Assembly (NCBI GenBank): GCA_946625715.1 | Contig: CAMOTK010000005.1 | Span: 1-22,096, forward strand | Source: an uncultured Prevotella sp. | GTDB taxonomy: Bacteria > Bacteroidota > Bacteroidia > Bacteroidales > Bacteroidaceae | Direction: 5' to 3' | DNA: 22,096 nucleotides | In this document: positions 8,071-14,721 of the stretch, one piece after another | Position numbering within the stretch: position 1 is the first letter of the stretch | Layout: each line of letters begins with the position of its first letter | The notes under the pieces: generated by a model | Database searches by the model: none | The model's input: the letters and a program-made list of their open reading frames with translations, nothing else | Told to the model about the DNA's origin: nothing | Program-made: the position numbers and the translations under genes

Positions 8071-10221
8071 ATGAGAATGCGACGACTTTTCACCTTGTTA
8101 TTAATATTAGCAGGCACGCTGACAGTCTGGTCAGCCCAGCGTCCGCAATGGGGGAAAATGTCGCCCATGCTACGCCAGATGGCGAGAAGCGAGGTGCGCG
8201 ATGCCGCGTATGTCTGCGCTTTCGTCAAGACCACCGACCGCAGCGTGCTTGAAGCCTATGGCTGCCAGGAACTGACGCGGGCGGGCAACATCAGCATTGC
8301 CAACATTCCCGTGGCCCAGTTGGGCCGCTTGTCGCAAGACCGCCGCGTCAGGAGAATCGAGGCCCGCCCCTTAGGCGATATCCTCATGGACTCGGTGGCC
8401 CGCCAAATAGGTGTGCTCCCATTGCACGAGGGCACCAATCTGCCCCAGGCGTTCACGGGCAAAGACGTGGTGGTGGGCGTGATGGACATTGGGTTCGACC
8501 TCACCCACCCCAACTTCTACGACCGCACGGCCAGCAACTACCGCATCAAGCGCCTGTGGGACTTTCTCTCTACCGACACCGTGGGCTCGCCCCTGTACGT
8601 CGGTCGCGACTATACCACGACCGAAGAACTGCTGGCACTGGCCCACAGCCGCGACGGCGAAGACCAGACACACGGCACCCACACCTTAGGCATCGCGGCC
8701 GGCAGCGGCTATACGTCGAAGTACCGTGGTGTGGCCTTCGAGAGCGACCTCTGCCTGGTGGCTAATGCCGTGAGCAGCAATGCCGTACTCATCGACTCGG
8801 CCAACCGCAGCAAGTTCACTTTTGCCACCGACGCCCTTGGTTTCAAGTACATCTTCGACTATGCCACAAGCGTCGACAAGCCTTGCGTCATCTCCTTCAG
8901 CGAAGGCAGTCCACAGGACTTTTGGGGCTACGACTTGCTCTACTACGAGATGATTGACCAAATGGTGGGACCTGGCCGCATCTTAGTGGCAGCAGCCGGC
9001 AACCAAGGTGCCGTGAAGTCGTGGTTCAGAAAACCCAAAGGCCAACCGTCGACGGGCTCCTTCTTCCGCCACAGCGGCAAACTGTTTATAGGCACACTGA
9101 AGTCGGCCGACGACTTCCAACTGCGCCTCACGTTCTATGAAGAAGGGCGCGAGCCGCTGCTCATCGACACCCGCAGTGTGGTCAGTCTGAAAGACTCGCT
9201 GCTCACCCTGCGCGGGCTCGGCTCCATCGACTCCCTGCAGGTGGAAGCCTATCCGTCGTGCTTCAATCCCGACGACATCTGCTACGACGTGATGCTCTAC
9301 GCCCAGAAGAATATTGGCATCGACGTGCCGCTGTCGCTGGAGGTCATCGGCACCGACGCCGATGTGGAGTACTGGCGCTACAATGGCTCGCTGTACGAGA
9401 ACACAGCCCTCAACAGCGCGCTCAATGCCGGCGAATGTGTGCGCAACATCCACTCGCCAAGCAGTTGTCCACGTGTCATTTGTGTAGGGGCCAACATGTA
9501 TCGACAGGGCATCACCAACTACATGGGCGAATGGAAAAGCTCCATTAAGGGCGGCAACGGCCTGAGAAACGTCCACTCGTCGGTAGGTCCGACCACCGAC
9601 GGGCGCACGAAGCCCGACGTCATGGCGCCCGGCATCAACATCATCTCGTCCTATAGCAGCTACTATCTGGAGCATCATCCCGATGCCAACGATATCACAT
9701 GGGATGTGGAGCACTTCACCTTCAACGGCCGCACCTACCCTTGGAACAGCTGCTCGGGCACATCAATGTCGTGTCCGGCGGTGGCAGGAACGATTGCGCT
9801 TTGGCTTCAGGCCAAGCCCGACCTGACGCCAGAGGAAGCCTTGGACGTGATTGCGCACACCAGCCGCCACCCCGACACCTCGCTCACCTACCCCAACAAC
9901 GAATACGGCTATGGCGAGATTGACGCCTATGCCGGCCTGCTCTACCTGCTCAAGGCCAACAAGATTGAAGGGCTCTCTGCAGCGCACACCACCGCCCAAC
10001 TACAGCTGACGGGGCGCGACTTGCAGATATGGTTTCCACAGCCCACGCCTACGCCGGCTCGTCTGCGCATCTACACATTAGACGGCCGCATGGTCTACCA
10101 GACGCGGCTCACTGCCGGACAACAGGCCCACGCCATCAGTCTCGCAGGCCTTCCCGCTGCACTCTACGCCGTACAGATAGACGGCACCGAGGCCGGCTCG
10201 ACACTGCTCAGGCTGAAATGA
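8071..10221 (+). CDS. Secreted subtilisin-like (S8) serine protease
   Basis: The product is 716 residues. ATG at 8071 is preferred because it gives a clean signal peptide (MRMRRLF, a hydrophobic run, cleavage near SA^QRP at 22-23); ATG at 8077 would serve equally well. The catalytic triad is complete: D139 in VMDIGFD, H201 in THGTH and S565 in SGTSMS, with oxyanion N311 in AAAGNQG. A long insertion of about 250 residues separates the oxyanion Asn and the Ser block, probably a beta-rich domain. The last 75 residues (IYTLDGRMVYQ ... LPAALYAVQIDG) resemble a type IX secretion C-terminal sorting domain, suggesting surface delivery. The gene begins 1 bp after ispH. Active protease is likely; substrate unknown. 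Confidence 0.92.
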   Translation: MRMRRLFTLLLILAGTLTVWSAQRPQWGKMSPMLRQMARSEVRDAAYVCAFVKTTDRSVLEAYGCQELTRAGNISIANIPVAQLGRLSQDRRVRRIEARPLGDILMDSVARQIGVLPLHEGTNLPQAFTGKDVVVGVMDIGFDLTHPNFYDRTASNYRIKRLWDFLSTDTVGSPLYVGRDYTTTEELLALAHSRDGEDQTHGTHTLGIAAGSGYTSKYRGVAFESDLCLVANAVSSNAVLIDSANRSKFTFATDALGFKYIFDYATSVDKPCVISFSEGSPQDFWGYDLLYYEMIDQMVGPGRILVAAAGNQGAVKSWFRKPKGQPSTGSFFRHSGKLFIGTLKSADDFQLRLTFYEEGREPLLIDTRSVVSLKDSLLTLRGLGSIDSLQVEAYPSCFNPDDICYDVMLYAQKNIGIDVPLSLEVIGTDADVEYWRYNGSLYENTALNSALNAGECVRNIHSPSSCPRVICVGANMYRQGITNYMGEWKSSIKGGNGLRNVHSSVGPTTDGRTKPDVMAPGINIISSYSSYYLEHHPDANDITWDVEHFTFNGRTYPWNSCSGTSMSCPAVAGTIALWLQAKPDLTPEEALDVIAHTSRHPDTSLTYPNNEYGYGEIDAYAGLLYLLKANKIEGLSAAHTTAQLQLTGRDLQIWFPQPTPTPARLRIYTLDGRMVYQTRLTAGQQAHAISLAGLPAALYAVQIDGTEAGSTLLRLK

Positions 10222-10250
10222 CACAAGCACCATCATAAAAACGAAAAGAA

Positions 10251-10661
10251 ATGACACTAAAGGACTTCTTGAAGAACGACAAGTTTGCAGCCAATGCCGG
10301 CTGCCAGTTGGAAGAAATCAGCGAGGGCTACGCCCGTGCCGTGATGACCGTAGGCGAAGAACACCTGAACGCCGGTGGCGTCTGTCAGGGCGGTGCCTAC
10401 TTCACCCTGGCCGACCTGGCCTTGGCTGCCGTGACCAACAGCCGCGGCCAACTGACCTTCGGCATTGAGAACAACATCATGTTTCTGCAGAGTGCCCGTG
10501 TGGGCGATGTGCTCACAGCCGAGGCCAAAGAAGTTTTCGCGCACCACCGCATCCCCTACATCGACGTACACATCACCAACCAGCGGGGCGAACTCTGCTG
10601 CGTGGTGACCGGACTGGCCTACCGTAAGGCACAGGCGCTGCCAGTAGAAGGCCTACAATAA
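10251..10661 (+). CDS. PaaI-family hotdog thioesterase
   Basis: A 136-residue single hotdog domain, the normal family length. The core motif is HLNAGGVCQGGAYFTLAD (38-55), which matches the N-x-x-G-x-x-HGG...LAD pattern of PaaI/YbgC-like acyl-CoA thioesterases: N40, G47-G48 and D55 are kept, while the usual His before GG is Gln. That substitution appears usual in Bacteroidota homologues as recalled. The enzyme would hydrolyse a small acyl- or aryl-CoA in the cytoplasm; the substrate cannot be read. It follows the protease gene by 29 bp with an A-rich leader and is probably the last gene of the + strand run. Confidence 0.85.
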   Translation: MTLKDFLKNDKFAANAGCQLEEISEGYARAVMTVGEEHLNAGGVCQGGAYFTLADLALAAVTNSRGQLTFGIENNIMFLQSARVGDVLTAEAKEVFAHHRIPYIDVHITNQRGELCCVVTGLAYRKAQALPVEGLQ

Positions 10662-10668
10662 AAAAATA

Positions 10669-10682
10669 AGGAATCGTTTCCT
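10669..10682. terminator. Short hairpin between convergent genes
   Basis: AGGAA-TCGT-TTCCT forms a 5-bp stem with a 4-nt loop between the thioesterase and HD-protein genes. On the - strand it is followed by a T-rich run (complement of the A tract at 10660-10668), consistent with termination of the HD gene. The stem is short, so support is modest. Confidence 0.35.
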
Positions 10683-11217
10683 ATTCGAACATTTCTGCCC
10701 AGCGCAGGAATTTATCGACACCTTCCTGACCAAATTTGGCCAGGCTTTGGGCTGTTTGTGCCACCGTGAGCACCCGCTCCGGATGCGATTTGGAATAGAA
10801 CTTATCGGCATAGCACACCACCTGTTCTTCCAGCGTTTCGGGCTGATAGTCGGCCACAGGCAGCGGCAACTGCTGGCGCTCTATCTGTTCGCGGGTAAGC
10901 CCCGTGCCAGTATGGCGTTCACAAACGCGGGCATGGCGCTCAAGCCCTTCGTCGCGCAAGAGTTTTGCCCCAATGATGCCATGCTTGATGTAAGGCTCCG
11001 TACCCTCACAGAAAATGCTGGGAGCATGGCACCAGGCGATGCCGATGTCATGGAGCATGGCCGCCTCAAGCAGGAATGGTCTGTCGAGCTGCAACTCGGG
11101 ATGGATATCACAGATATACATACAACGGTCGGCCACACGCGTACTGTGCAAAAGCAACAGTTTTCGCAGATTGTTGTCTACAGGATAATACTTGCGAATA
11201 ATTGACAAATAATCCAT
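10681..11217 (-). CDS. HD-domain phosphohydrolase-like protein
   Basis: A 178-residue cytoplasmic protein with an HD metal-binding fold. Candidate ligands are H24 (LLHSTRVAD), H56-D57 (AMLHDIGIAW) and D138 (CYADKFYSK), with further conserved-looking His at 79 (IKHG) and 102 (ERHTGTGL). HD proteins of this size typically hydrolyse phosphate monoesters or nucleotides; the exact substrate is not evident. It lies downstream of the carboxyltransferase gene on the same strand, 75 bp away and separated by a strong hairpin, and no clear TAnnTTTG box precedes it. It may therefore depend on read-through or on an unrecognised promoter. Its stop codon sits inside the small hairpin shared with the convergent thioesterase gene. 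Confidence 0.8.
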   Translation of the reverse strand: MDYLSIIRKYYPVDNNLRKLLLLHSTRVADRCMYICDIHPELQLDRPFLLEAAMLHDIGIAWCHAPSIFCEGTEPYIKHGIIGAKLLRDEGLERHARVCERHTGTGLTREQIERQQLPLPVADYQPETLEEQVVCYADKFYSKSHPERVLTVAQTAQSLAKFGQEGVDKFLRWAEMFE

Positions 11218-11241
11218 ACAGTCTTGTTTAGTTTAACATCA

Positions 11242-11282
11242 AACCCTTAAAGCCCCCCAACAGACGAAGGGCTTTAAGGGTT
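11242..11282 (-). terminator. 14-bp perfect hairpin after the carboxyltransferase gene
   Basis: AACCCTTAAAGCCC (11242-11255) and GGGCTTTAAGGGTT (11269-11282) are perfect inverse complements around a 13-nt loop. The hairpin begins 10 bp after the carboxyltransferase stop on the - strand and is followed there by a T-rich stretch, which fits an intrinsic terminator or an attenuating/RNA-stabilising element ahead of the HD gene. Confidence 0.7.
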
Positions 11283-11292
11283 ACTCTATCGC

Positions 11293-13065
11293 TCACTGCT
11301 GGCGCTCAATCCATGCCAGCACATCGCCTTTGCGCACCTTGGCACCCTGCTTGGCCGATACCTCGACCAGCTTGCCACCGAGCGCAGCGGGAATGGGCAC
11401 AATCTCGCCCCACTTCTCCACGAGATAGCAGAACGTCTGGCCCTCTTCATACTTCTGTCCAATGAACGGCTCGATGCAGGGAGCACACTCGCCGTCGCCA
11501 TTGAACTCGTAGAAGATTTGTCCGGCCGACGGGCAAACCAGTGCATCGGCTTTGGCGTGCTTGAAAGCCGCCAGCTCCTCGGCGCTCAGCTTCGAGCCCA
11601 TCTTGGCGTCCTTGGCCTTCTGCAGGTCGGCCAGGAACTGCTTCTTGGCCTGTCCGCTCTTGAAGGGGCGATACTGCTCGGGGTGCATGGCCAGTTCGAA
11701 GAGTTCTTCGTTGTCCTTGCCATAGTCCCAGCCATTCTCGTCCATCTCCTTCTTGAAGCCGTCGAGAGCATTGGGGATAAGCGTATGCGGGTCGGCATCG
11801 GTGAACTCACGCTTCTGCTGTTTGGCCAGTTCGATGAGCTCGGGATCGATGGTGCCGGGAATCTTGCCACTCTTGCCGAGAATCATGCCCCAGATGGCGT
11901 CGTCCATCATGACAAAGCGGCCCTTGCCCTGCTCCATGGTGAGGAGGTTCATGAGGGCAATGTTCTTGGTGTATTGCGAGAACGGTGTGACCAGTGGGGG
12001 ATAGCCCACGCGCGGCCAAACGTACTCAACCTCGTTGAACAGCTTCACGAGCATGTCGTCCATGGTGAGCACGGGCTCGCCCTTCTTCTCGCGCAGCTTG
12101 TTAATCATGGTCTGGATGCCGCCGAGGTCGGCCATCATCGAGCCCATCATGCCGCCAGGCAGACCGCAGCCAAGCAGCAGGCTGGACATGTGCTTGTTAG
12201 CGGGATTGATGAAGTAGCCCAGCCAGTCGTCGATGAACTCCTGAGTGAGTGTGCGTGCCTGCATATAGGCATTCATATTGATGTCTTCCACCTCGAAGCC
12301 TTCGTTCTTCAGCATCGACTGCACCGAGATAATGTCGGGATGCACCTTGCCCCAGCTAAGCGGTTCGATGGCCGTGTCGATAATGTCGGCACCGTTGTTG
12401 CAGACCTCGAGTATGGAGGCCATAGACAGGCCGGGGCCCGAGTGACCATGATACTGTATGATGACGTCGGGGTGCTTGGTCTTGATGCTCTTGGTGAGCT
12501 GACCGAGCATATAGGGCTGACCGATGCCGGCCATGTCCTTCAGACAGATTTCCTCTGCACCGGCGGCAATCACCTCGTCGGCAATGGCACTGTAGTACTC
12601 CACGGTATGCACAGGGCTGGTGGTGATGCAGAGAGTGGCCTGCGGAATCATGCCAGCGGCCTTGGCCCACTTAATAGAAGGAATAATGTTGCGTGTGTCG
12701 TTCAGTCCGCAGAAGATACGGGGTATGTCGACGCCTTGGGCGTGCTTCACCTTATACATCAGCTCGCGCACATCGTCGGGCACGGGATACATGCGCAGGG
12801 CATTGAGACCGCGATCGAGCATGTGCGTCTGGATGCCCACCTGGTTGAAGGGCTTACAGAAAGCGCGCACGGCATCGTTGGGGTTCTCACCGGCCATGAG
12901 GTTCACCTGCTCGAAAGCACCGCCATTGGTCTCCACACGGGCGAAGCATCCCATATCGATGATTACGGGAGCGATGCGCTCCAACTGGTCTTTCCGTGGC
13001 TGGAATTTTCCTGACGACTGCCACATGTCGCGGTAGACAAGACTGAACTTAATCTTCTTTTTCAT
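11293..13065 (-). CDS. Carboxyltransferase, oxaloacetate decarboxylase alpha / pyruvate carboxylase B type
   Basis: A 590-residue protein, the usual length for OadA/PycB. The N-terminal TIM barrel keeps the metal site: D13 (RDMWQSS, in place of the common RDAHQS), K176 in LKDMAG (the lysine carbamylated in the family) and H206/H208 in YHGHSG. The central conserved carboxylase region follows, then a C-terminal barrel-sandwich domain (about 510-590; PSAGQIFYEF ... VSAKQGAKVRKGDVLAWIE). In that domain the biotin motif AMKM is not found; the matching turn reads VEKWGE. The protein would transfer CO2 between oxaloacetate or another acid and biotin, probably on a separate biotin carrier. Transcription starts from the divergent promoter region. 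Family sure, exact substrate not. Confidence 0.85.
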   Translation of the reverse strand: MKKKIKFSLVYRDMWQSSGKFQPRKDQLERIAPVIIDMGCFARVETNGGAFEQVNLMAGENPNDAVRAFCKPFNQVGIQTHMLDRGLNALRMYPVPDDVRELMYKVKHAQGVDIPRIFCGLNDTRNIIPSIKWAKAAGMIPQATLCITTSPVHTVEYYSAIADEVIAAGAEEICLKDMAGIGQPYMLGQLTKSIKTKHPDVIIQYHGHSGPGLSMASILEVCNNGADIIDTAIEPLSWGKVHPDIISVQSMLKNEGFEVEDINMNAYMQARTLTQEFIDDWLGYFINPANKHMSSLLLGCGLPGGMMGSMMADLGGIQTMINKLREKKGEPVLTMDDMLVKLFNEVEYVWPRVGYPPLVTPFSQYTKNIALMNLLTMEQGKGRFVMMDDAIWGMILGKSGKIPGTIDPELIELAKQQKREFTDADPHTLIPNALDGFKKEMDENGWDYGKDNEELFELAMHPEQYRPFKSGQAKKQFLADLQKAKDAKMGSKLSAEELAAFKHAKADALVCPSAGQIFYEFNGDGECAPCIEPFIGQKYEEGQTFCYLVEKWGEIVPIPAALGGKLVEVSAKQGAKVRKGDVLAWIERQQ

Positions 13066-13085
13066 ACGATTTATAGGTTTTTAAA

Positions 13086-13093
13086 CAAATATA
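13086..13093 (-). promoter_or_regulatory. Bacteroidota -7 box for the carboxyltransferase gene
   Basis: On the - strand the sequence reads TATATTTG, matching TAnnTTTG, about 20 bp before the ATG. A second match, TATTTTTG at 13099-13106, lies slightly further upstream and could be used instead. Confidence 0.5.
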
Positions 13094-13160
13094 TGGCGCA
13101 AAAATAGATAAAATATTTGAATTTTGGAGCACCAACCGCCATTTTTTTTTCAAAAATCAT

Positions 13161-13168
13161 TAACTTTG
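13161..13168 (+). promoter_or_regulatory. Bacteroidota -7 box for the lipoprotein gene
   Basis: TAACTTTG matches TAnnTTTG and lies 22 bp before the ATG at 13191, downstream of a T-rich run that could provide the -33 element. The leader would be very short and A-rich. Confidence 0.6.
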
Positions 13169-13190
13169 CACCAAAATACAAAAAAAAGAC

Positions 13191-13955
13191 ATGAAAAAGA
13201 GTATTTCTACGCTGCTCGTTGTCCTGCTGACGACGCTCGTTGCATGCGGCGGAAAAGAGACGAAAGATACTGTTGCCACTCGTAACAGCACAGAAATCGA
13301 CCCTAACGACAAGACGGTCTACGGACTGGCCTGCGACGGATGTACCGACACCATCCTGGTGCTGCTCAGAGACATTGAGAGCGACCCCGACACCTTCAAT
13401 ATTCTACAAGCCACAAAGTACAACCACGTCATGGGACGCCCCTCGATAGGCGCCAATATGGCTGTGGTGCTCAATGCCGAGGACTCTACCGTGGCCGACC
13501 TGGTGATTAATCTGGAAGAGCTGAAGGCATCGTGGTGCTACATGGTGAAGCCGAAGCTGCGCCAAAGAGCCTCGCTGGCGTCTGACAACCCGAAGACGGC
13601 TGCACAGCAGTTGCCCGACTCGGTGATTAAGAAGTTCATGGTGCCGCGCGAATATGGTTTCCAGCTGAAGGCAGAAAACGTGGCGCGCCCCATCGGCATG
13701 GTCCATAGGAATGGCACTGAAGAAGAGTCGCCTGTAGAATATCCCATACTGAAGCGCTACCGCGAGTGGCATCTGTTCAACGGCAATCTGGTGCTCACCG
13801 AGACGGCCCTCGACTCACTGGGCAATGCCTATGCCGTCAACAGCGACACGGCGCAGTTCTTGCTGATGACGCCCGACACGCTGGTGCTCCGCTTCAACGA
13901 TGGCGACCACGGGTTCTATAAAAAAATTGAGAATTTTAAGAGAATTGAGAATTGA
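13191..13955 (+). CDS. Small lipoprotein of unknown function
   Basis: The product is 254 residues. A lipoprotein signal peptide is clear: MKKS, a hydrophobic run and the lipobox L16-V-A-C19 followed by GG, which would anchor it in the membrane. A CDGC pair (C48, C51) lies soon after the linker and could be redox-active or bind metal, but no thioredoxin fold is recognisable. The rest is a mixed, probably beta-rich domain with several DT and DS turns, and I do not recognise a family. The last residues (IENFKRIEN) and the stop codon are encoded by the heptamer repeat island, so the original C terminus may have been replaced. The gene is monocistronic, with its own promoter, and converges on queF. 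Confidence 0.75.
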   Translation: MKKSISTLLVVLLTTLVACGGKETKDTVATRNSTEIDPNDKTVYGLACDGCTDTILVLLRDIESDPDTFNILQATKYNHVMGRPSIGANMAVVLNAEDSTVADLVINLEELKASWCYMVKPKLRQRASLASDNPKTAAQQLPDSVIKKFMVPREYGFQLKAENVARPIGMVHRNGTEEESPVEYPILKRYREWHLFNGNLVLTETALDSLGNAYAVNSDTAQFLLMTPDTLVLRFNDGDHGFYKKIENFKRIEN

Positions 13956-14072
13956 GAATTCAGAATTGAGAATTATGATTAGTTTCAAGCATCCGGTCTA
14001 ATCATAATTCTCAATTCTGAATTCTCAATTCTCAATTCCAATTCTCAATTCCCAATTCTCAATTCTCAATTA
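13926..14072. repeat. Heptamer-repeat island between convergent genes
   Basis: The region is built of AATTGAG units, switching to the complementary CTCAATT units in its right half, with occasional variants (CAG, CCC, CTG). It overlaps the 3' ends of the lipoprotein gene and queF and supplies both stop codons. The unit is the same heptamer family as in the array at 1837-1878. Confidence 0.9.
13942..14038. repeat. 41-bp perfect inverted repeat with 15-nt loop
   Basis: Arms at 13942-13982 and 13998-14038 are perfect reverse complements, including the non-periodic segment ATGATTAG and the CAG/CTG variant heptad. The loop (13983-13997) reads TTTCAAGCATCCGGT. Transcribed from either side it would form a very long AT-rich hairpin, so it may act as a bidirectional terminator; it could equally be a foldback element. 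Confidence 0.93.
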
Positions 14073-14533
14073 AAACAATGGTTTTTCAGGCGCTCTTTCG
14101 CCAGCTCCTCATATTCTGTGCCGGGCTGGCCATAGTTGGCGTAAGGATAGATGCTGATGCCGCCACGCGGTGTGAACAGGCCCAATACCTCGATATACTT
14201 CGGCTGCATCAGCTTCACGAGGTCCTTCATGATTGTGTTCACACAGTCTTCGTGGAAGTCGCCGTGGTTGCGGAAAGAGAAGAGATAGAGCTTCAGGCTC
14301 TTGCTCTCCACCATGCGCTTGCCGGGGATATACATAATCTTGATTTCAGCAAAGTCGGGCTGTCCGGTGATGGGACAGAGCGAGGTGAACTCCGGACAGT
14401 TGAACTGCACCCAATAGTCGTTTTCGGGGTGTTTGTTCTCAAAAGTTTCGAGCACTTCGGGCGCATAGTCAGTAGAGAAAGGCGTCTTCTGGCCCAGGGC
14501 GTGCAGCCCTTCGTTTTTTCTTGAATCTTCCAT
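14066..14533 (-). CDS. queF: NADPH-dependent 7-cyano-7-deazaguanine reductase QueF
   Basis: A 155-residue type I (YkvM-like) QueF, which reduces preQ0 to preQ1 in queuosine synthesis for tRNA wobble positions. The catalytic Cys is C53 in FTSLCPITG, followed by D60; the QueF motif ESKSLKLY spans 76-83; and H94-E95 in GDFHED completes the active site. The length fits the unimodular family. The ATG at 14533 lies three bases after the 3' strand of a predicted preQ1-I riboswitch, so the product likely represses its own synthesis. The final Asn and the stop codon come from the heptamer repeat island. Other queuosine genes are not in the window. Confidence 0.95.
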   Translation of the reverse strand: MEDSRKNEGLHALGQKTPFSTDYAPEVLETFENKHPENDYWVQFNCPEFTSLCPITGQPDFAEIKIMYIPGKRMVESKSLKLYLFSFRNHGDFHEDCVNTIMKDLVKLMQPKYIEVLGLFTPRGGISIYPYANYGQPGTEYEELAKERLKNHCFN

Positions 14534-14536
14534 TTT

Positions 14537-14571
14537 CTTGTTTTGTTAAAGAGGGTTTAGCAAGTACCCCT
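14537..14571 (-). promoter_or_regulatory. preQ1-I riboswitch in the queF leader
   Basis: On the - strand the leader forms the class I preQ1 H-type pseudoknot. P1 pairs AGGG (14571-14568) with CCCT (14555-14552). The loop GTA is followed by P2 strand CTTG (14564-14561), then the ligand-recognition C at 14560, then TAAA. After P1 comes the A-rich TTTAACAAAA tract, and P2 closes with CAAG (14540-14537). The tract TTAACAAAACAAG matches the well-studied Thermoanaerobacter tengcongensis aptamer as recalled. P2 ends three nucleotides from the AUG, so ligand binding would most simply block translation initiation. P1 is short (4 bp). Confidence 0.82.
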
Positions 14572-14587
14572 GTCTGATTTGGGGCTG

Positions 14588-14595
14588 CAAAGTTA
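14588..14595 (-). promoter_or_regulatory. Bacteroidota -7 box for queF
   Basis: On the - strand TAACTTTG matches TAnnTTTG, 55 bp upstream of the queF ATG, placing the transcription start just before the riboswitch. A CCCC run near the expected 5' end (14584-14581) could compete for the GGGG of riboswitch P1. Confidence 0.6.
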
Positions 14596-14689
14596 AGAAT
14601 AAAAACTGAAATAAAGTGCAATTTCTGTGAAGTTTTAGTTCAAAAAGGTTAAAAGTGCTAAGTTTTATTGCTCATTGGGAAATTTTATT

Positions 14690-14697
14690 TACCTTTG
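14690..14697 (+). promoter_or_regulatory. Bacteroidota promoter for the TPR-AraC regulator
   Basis: TACCTTTG matches TAnnTTTG, with a TTG at 14668-14670 giving a 19-bp spacer, close to the known -33/-7 arrangement. The ATG follows at 14722. Confidence 0.6.
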
Positions 14698-14721
14698 TAC
14701 GCTATAAAAATAATATAAGGT

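Noticed and set aside
11218..11292. Promoter for the HD-domain gene
   Set aside because: No TAnnTTTG match was found on the - strand in this gap; the closest sequence (TAAGGGTTTG) has the wrong spacing.
11518..13014. 498-codon + strand open frame opposite the carboxyltransferase gene
   Set aside because: The carboxyltransferase is unmistakable on the other strand; the antisense frame shows no protein family features.
13942..14038. Insertion sequence or complete transposon
   Set aside because: The arms enclose only 15 nt and no transposase is present. A foldback or MITE-like origin is possible but cannot be shown from one copy.
13926..14072. CRISPR array
   Set aside because: The unit is only 7 bp, without unique spacers, and no cas genes are nearby.
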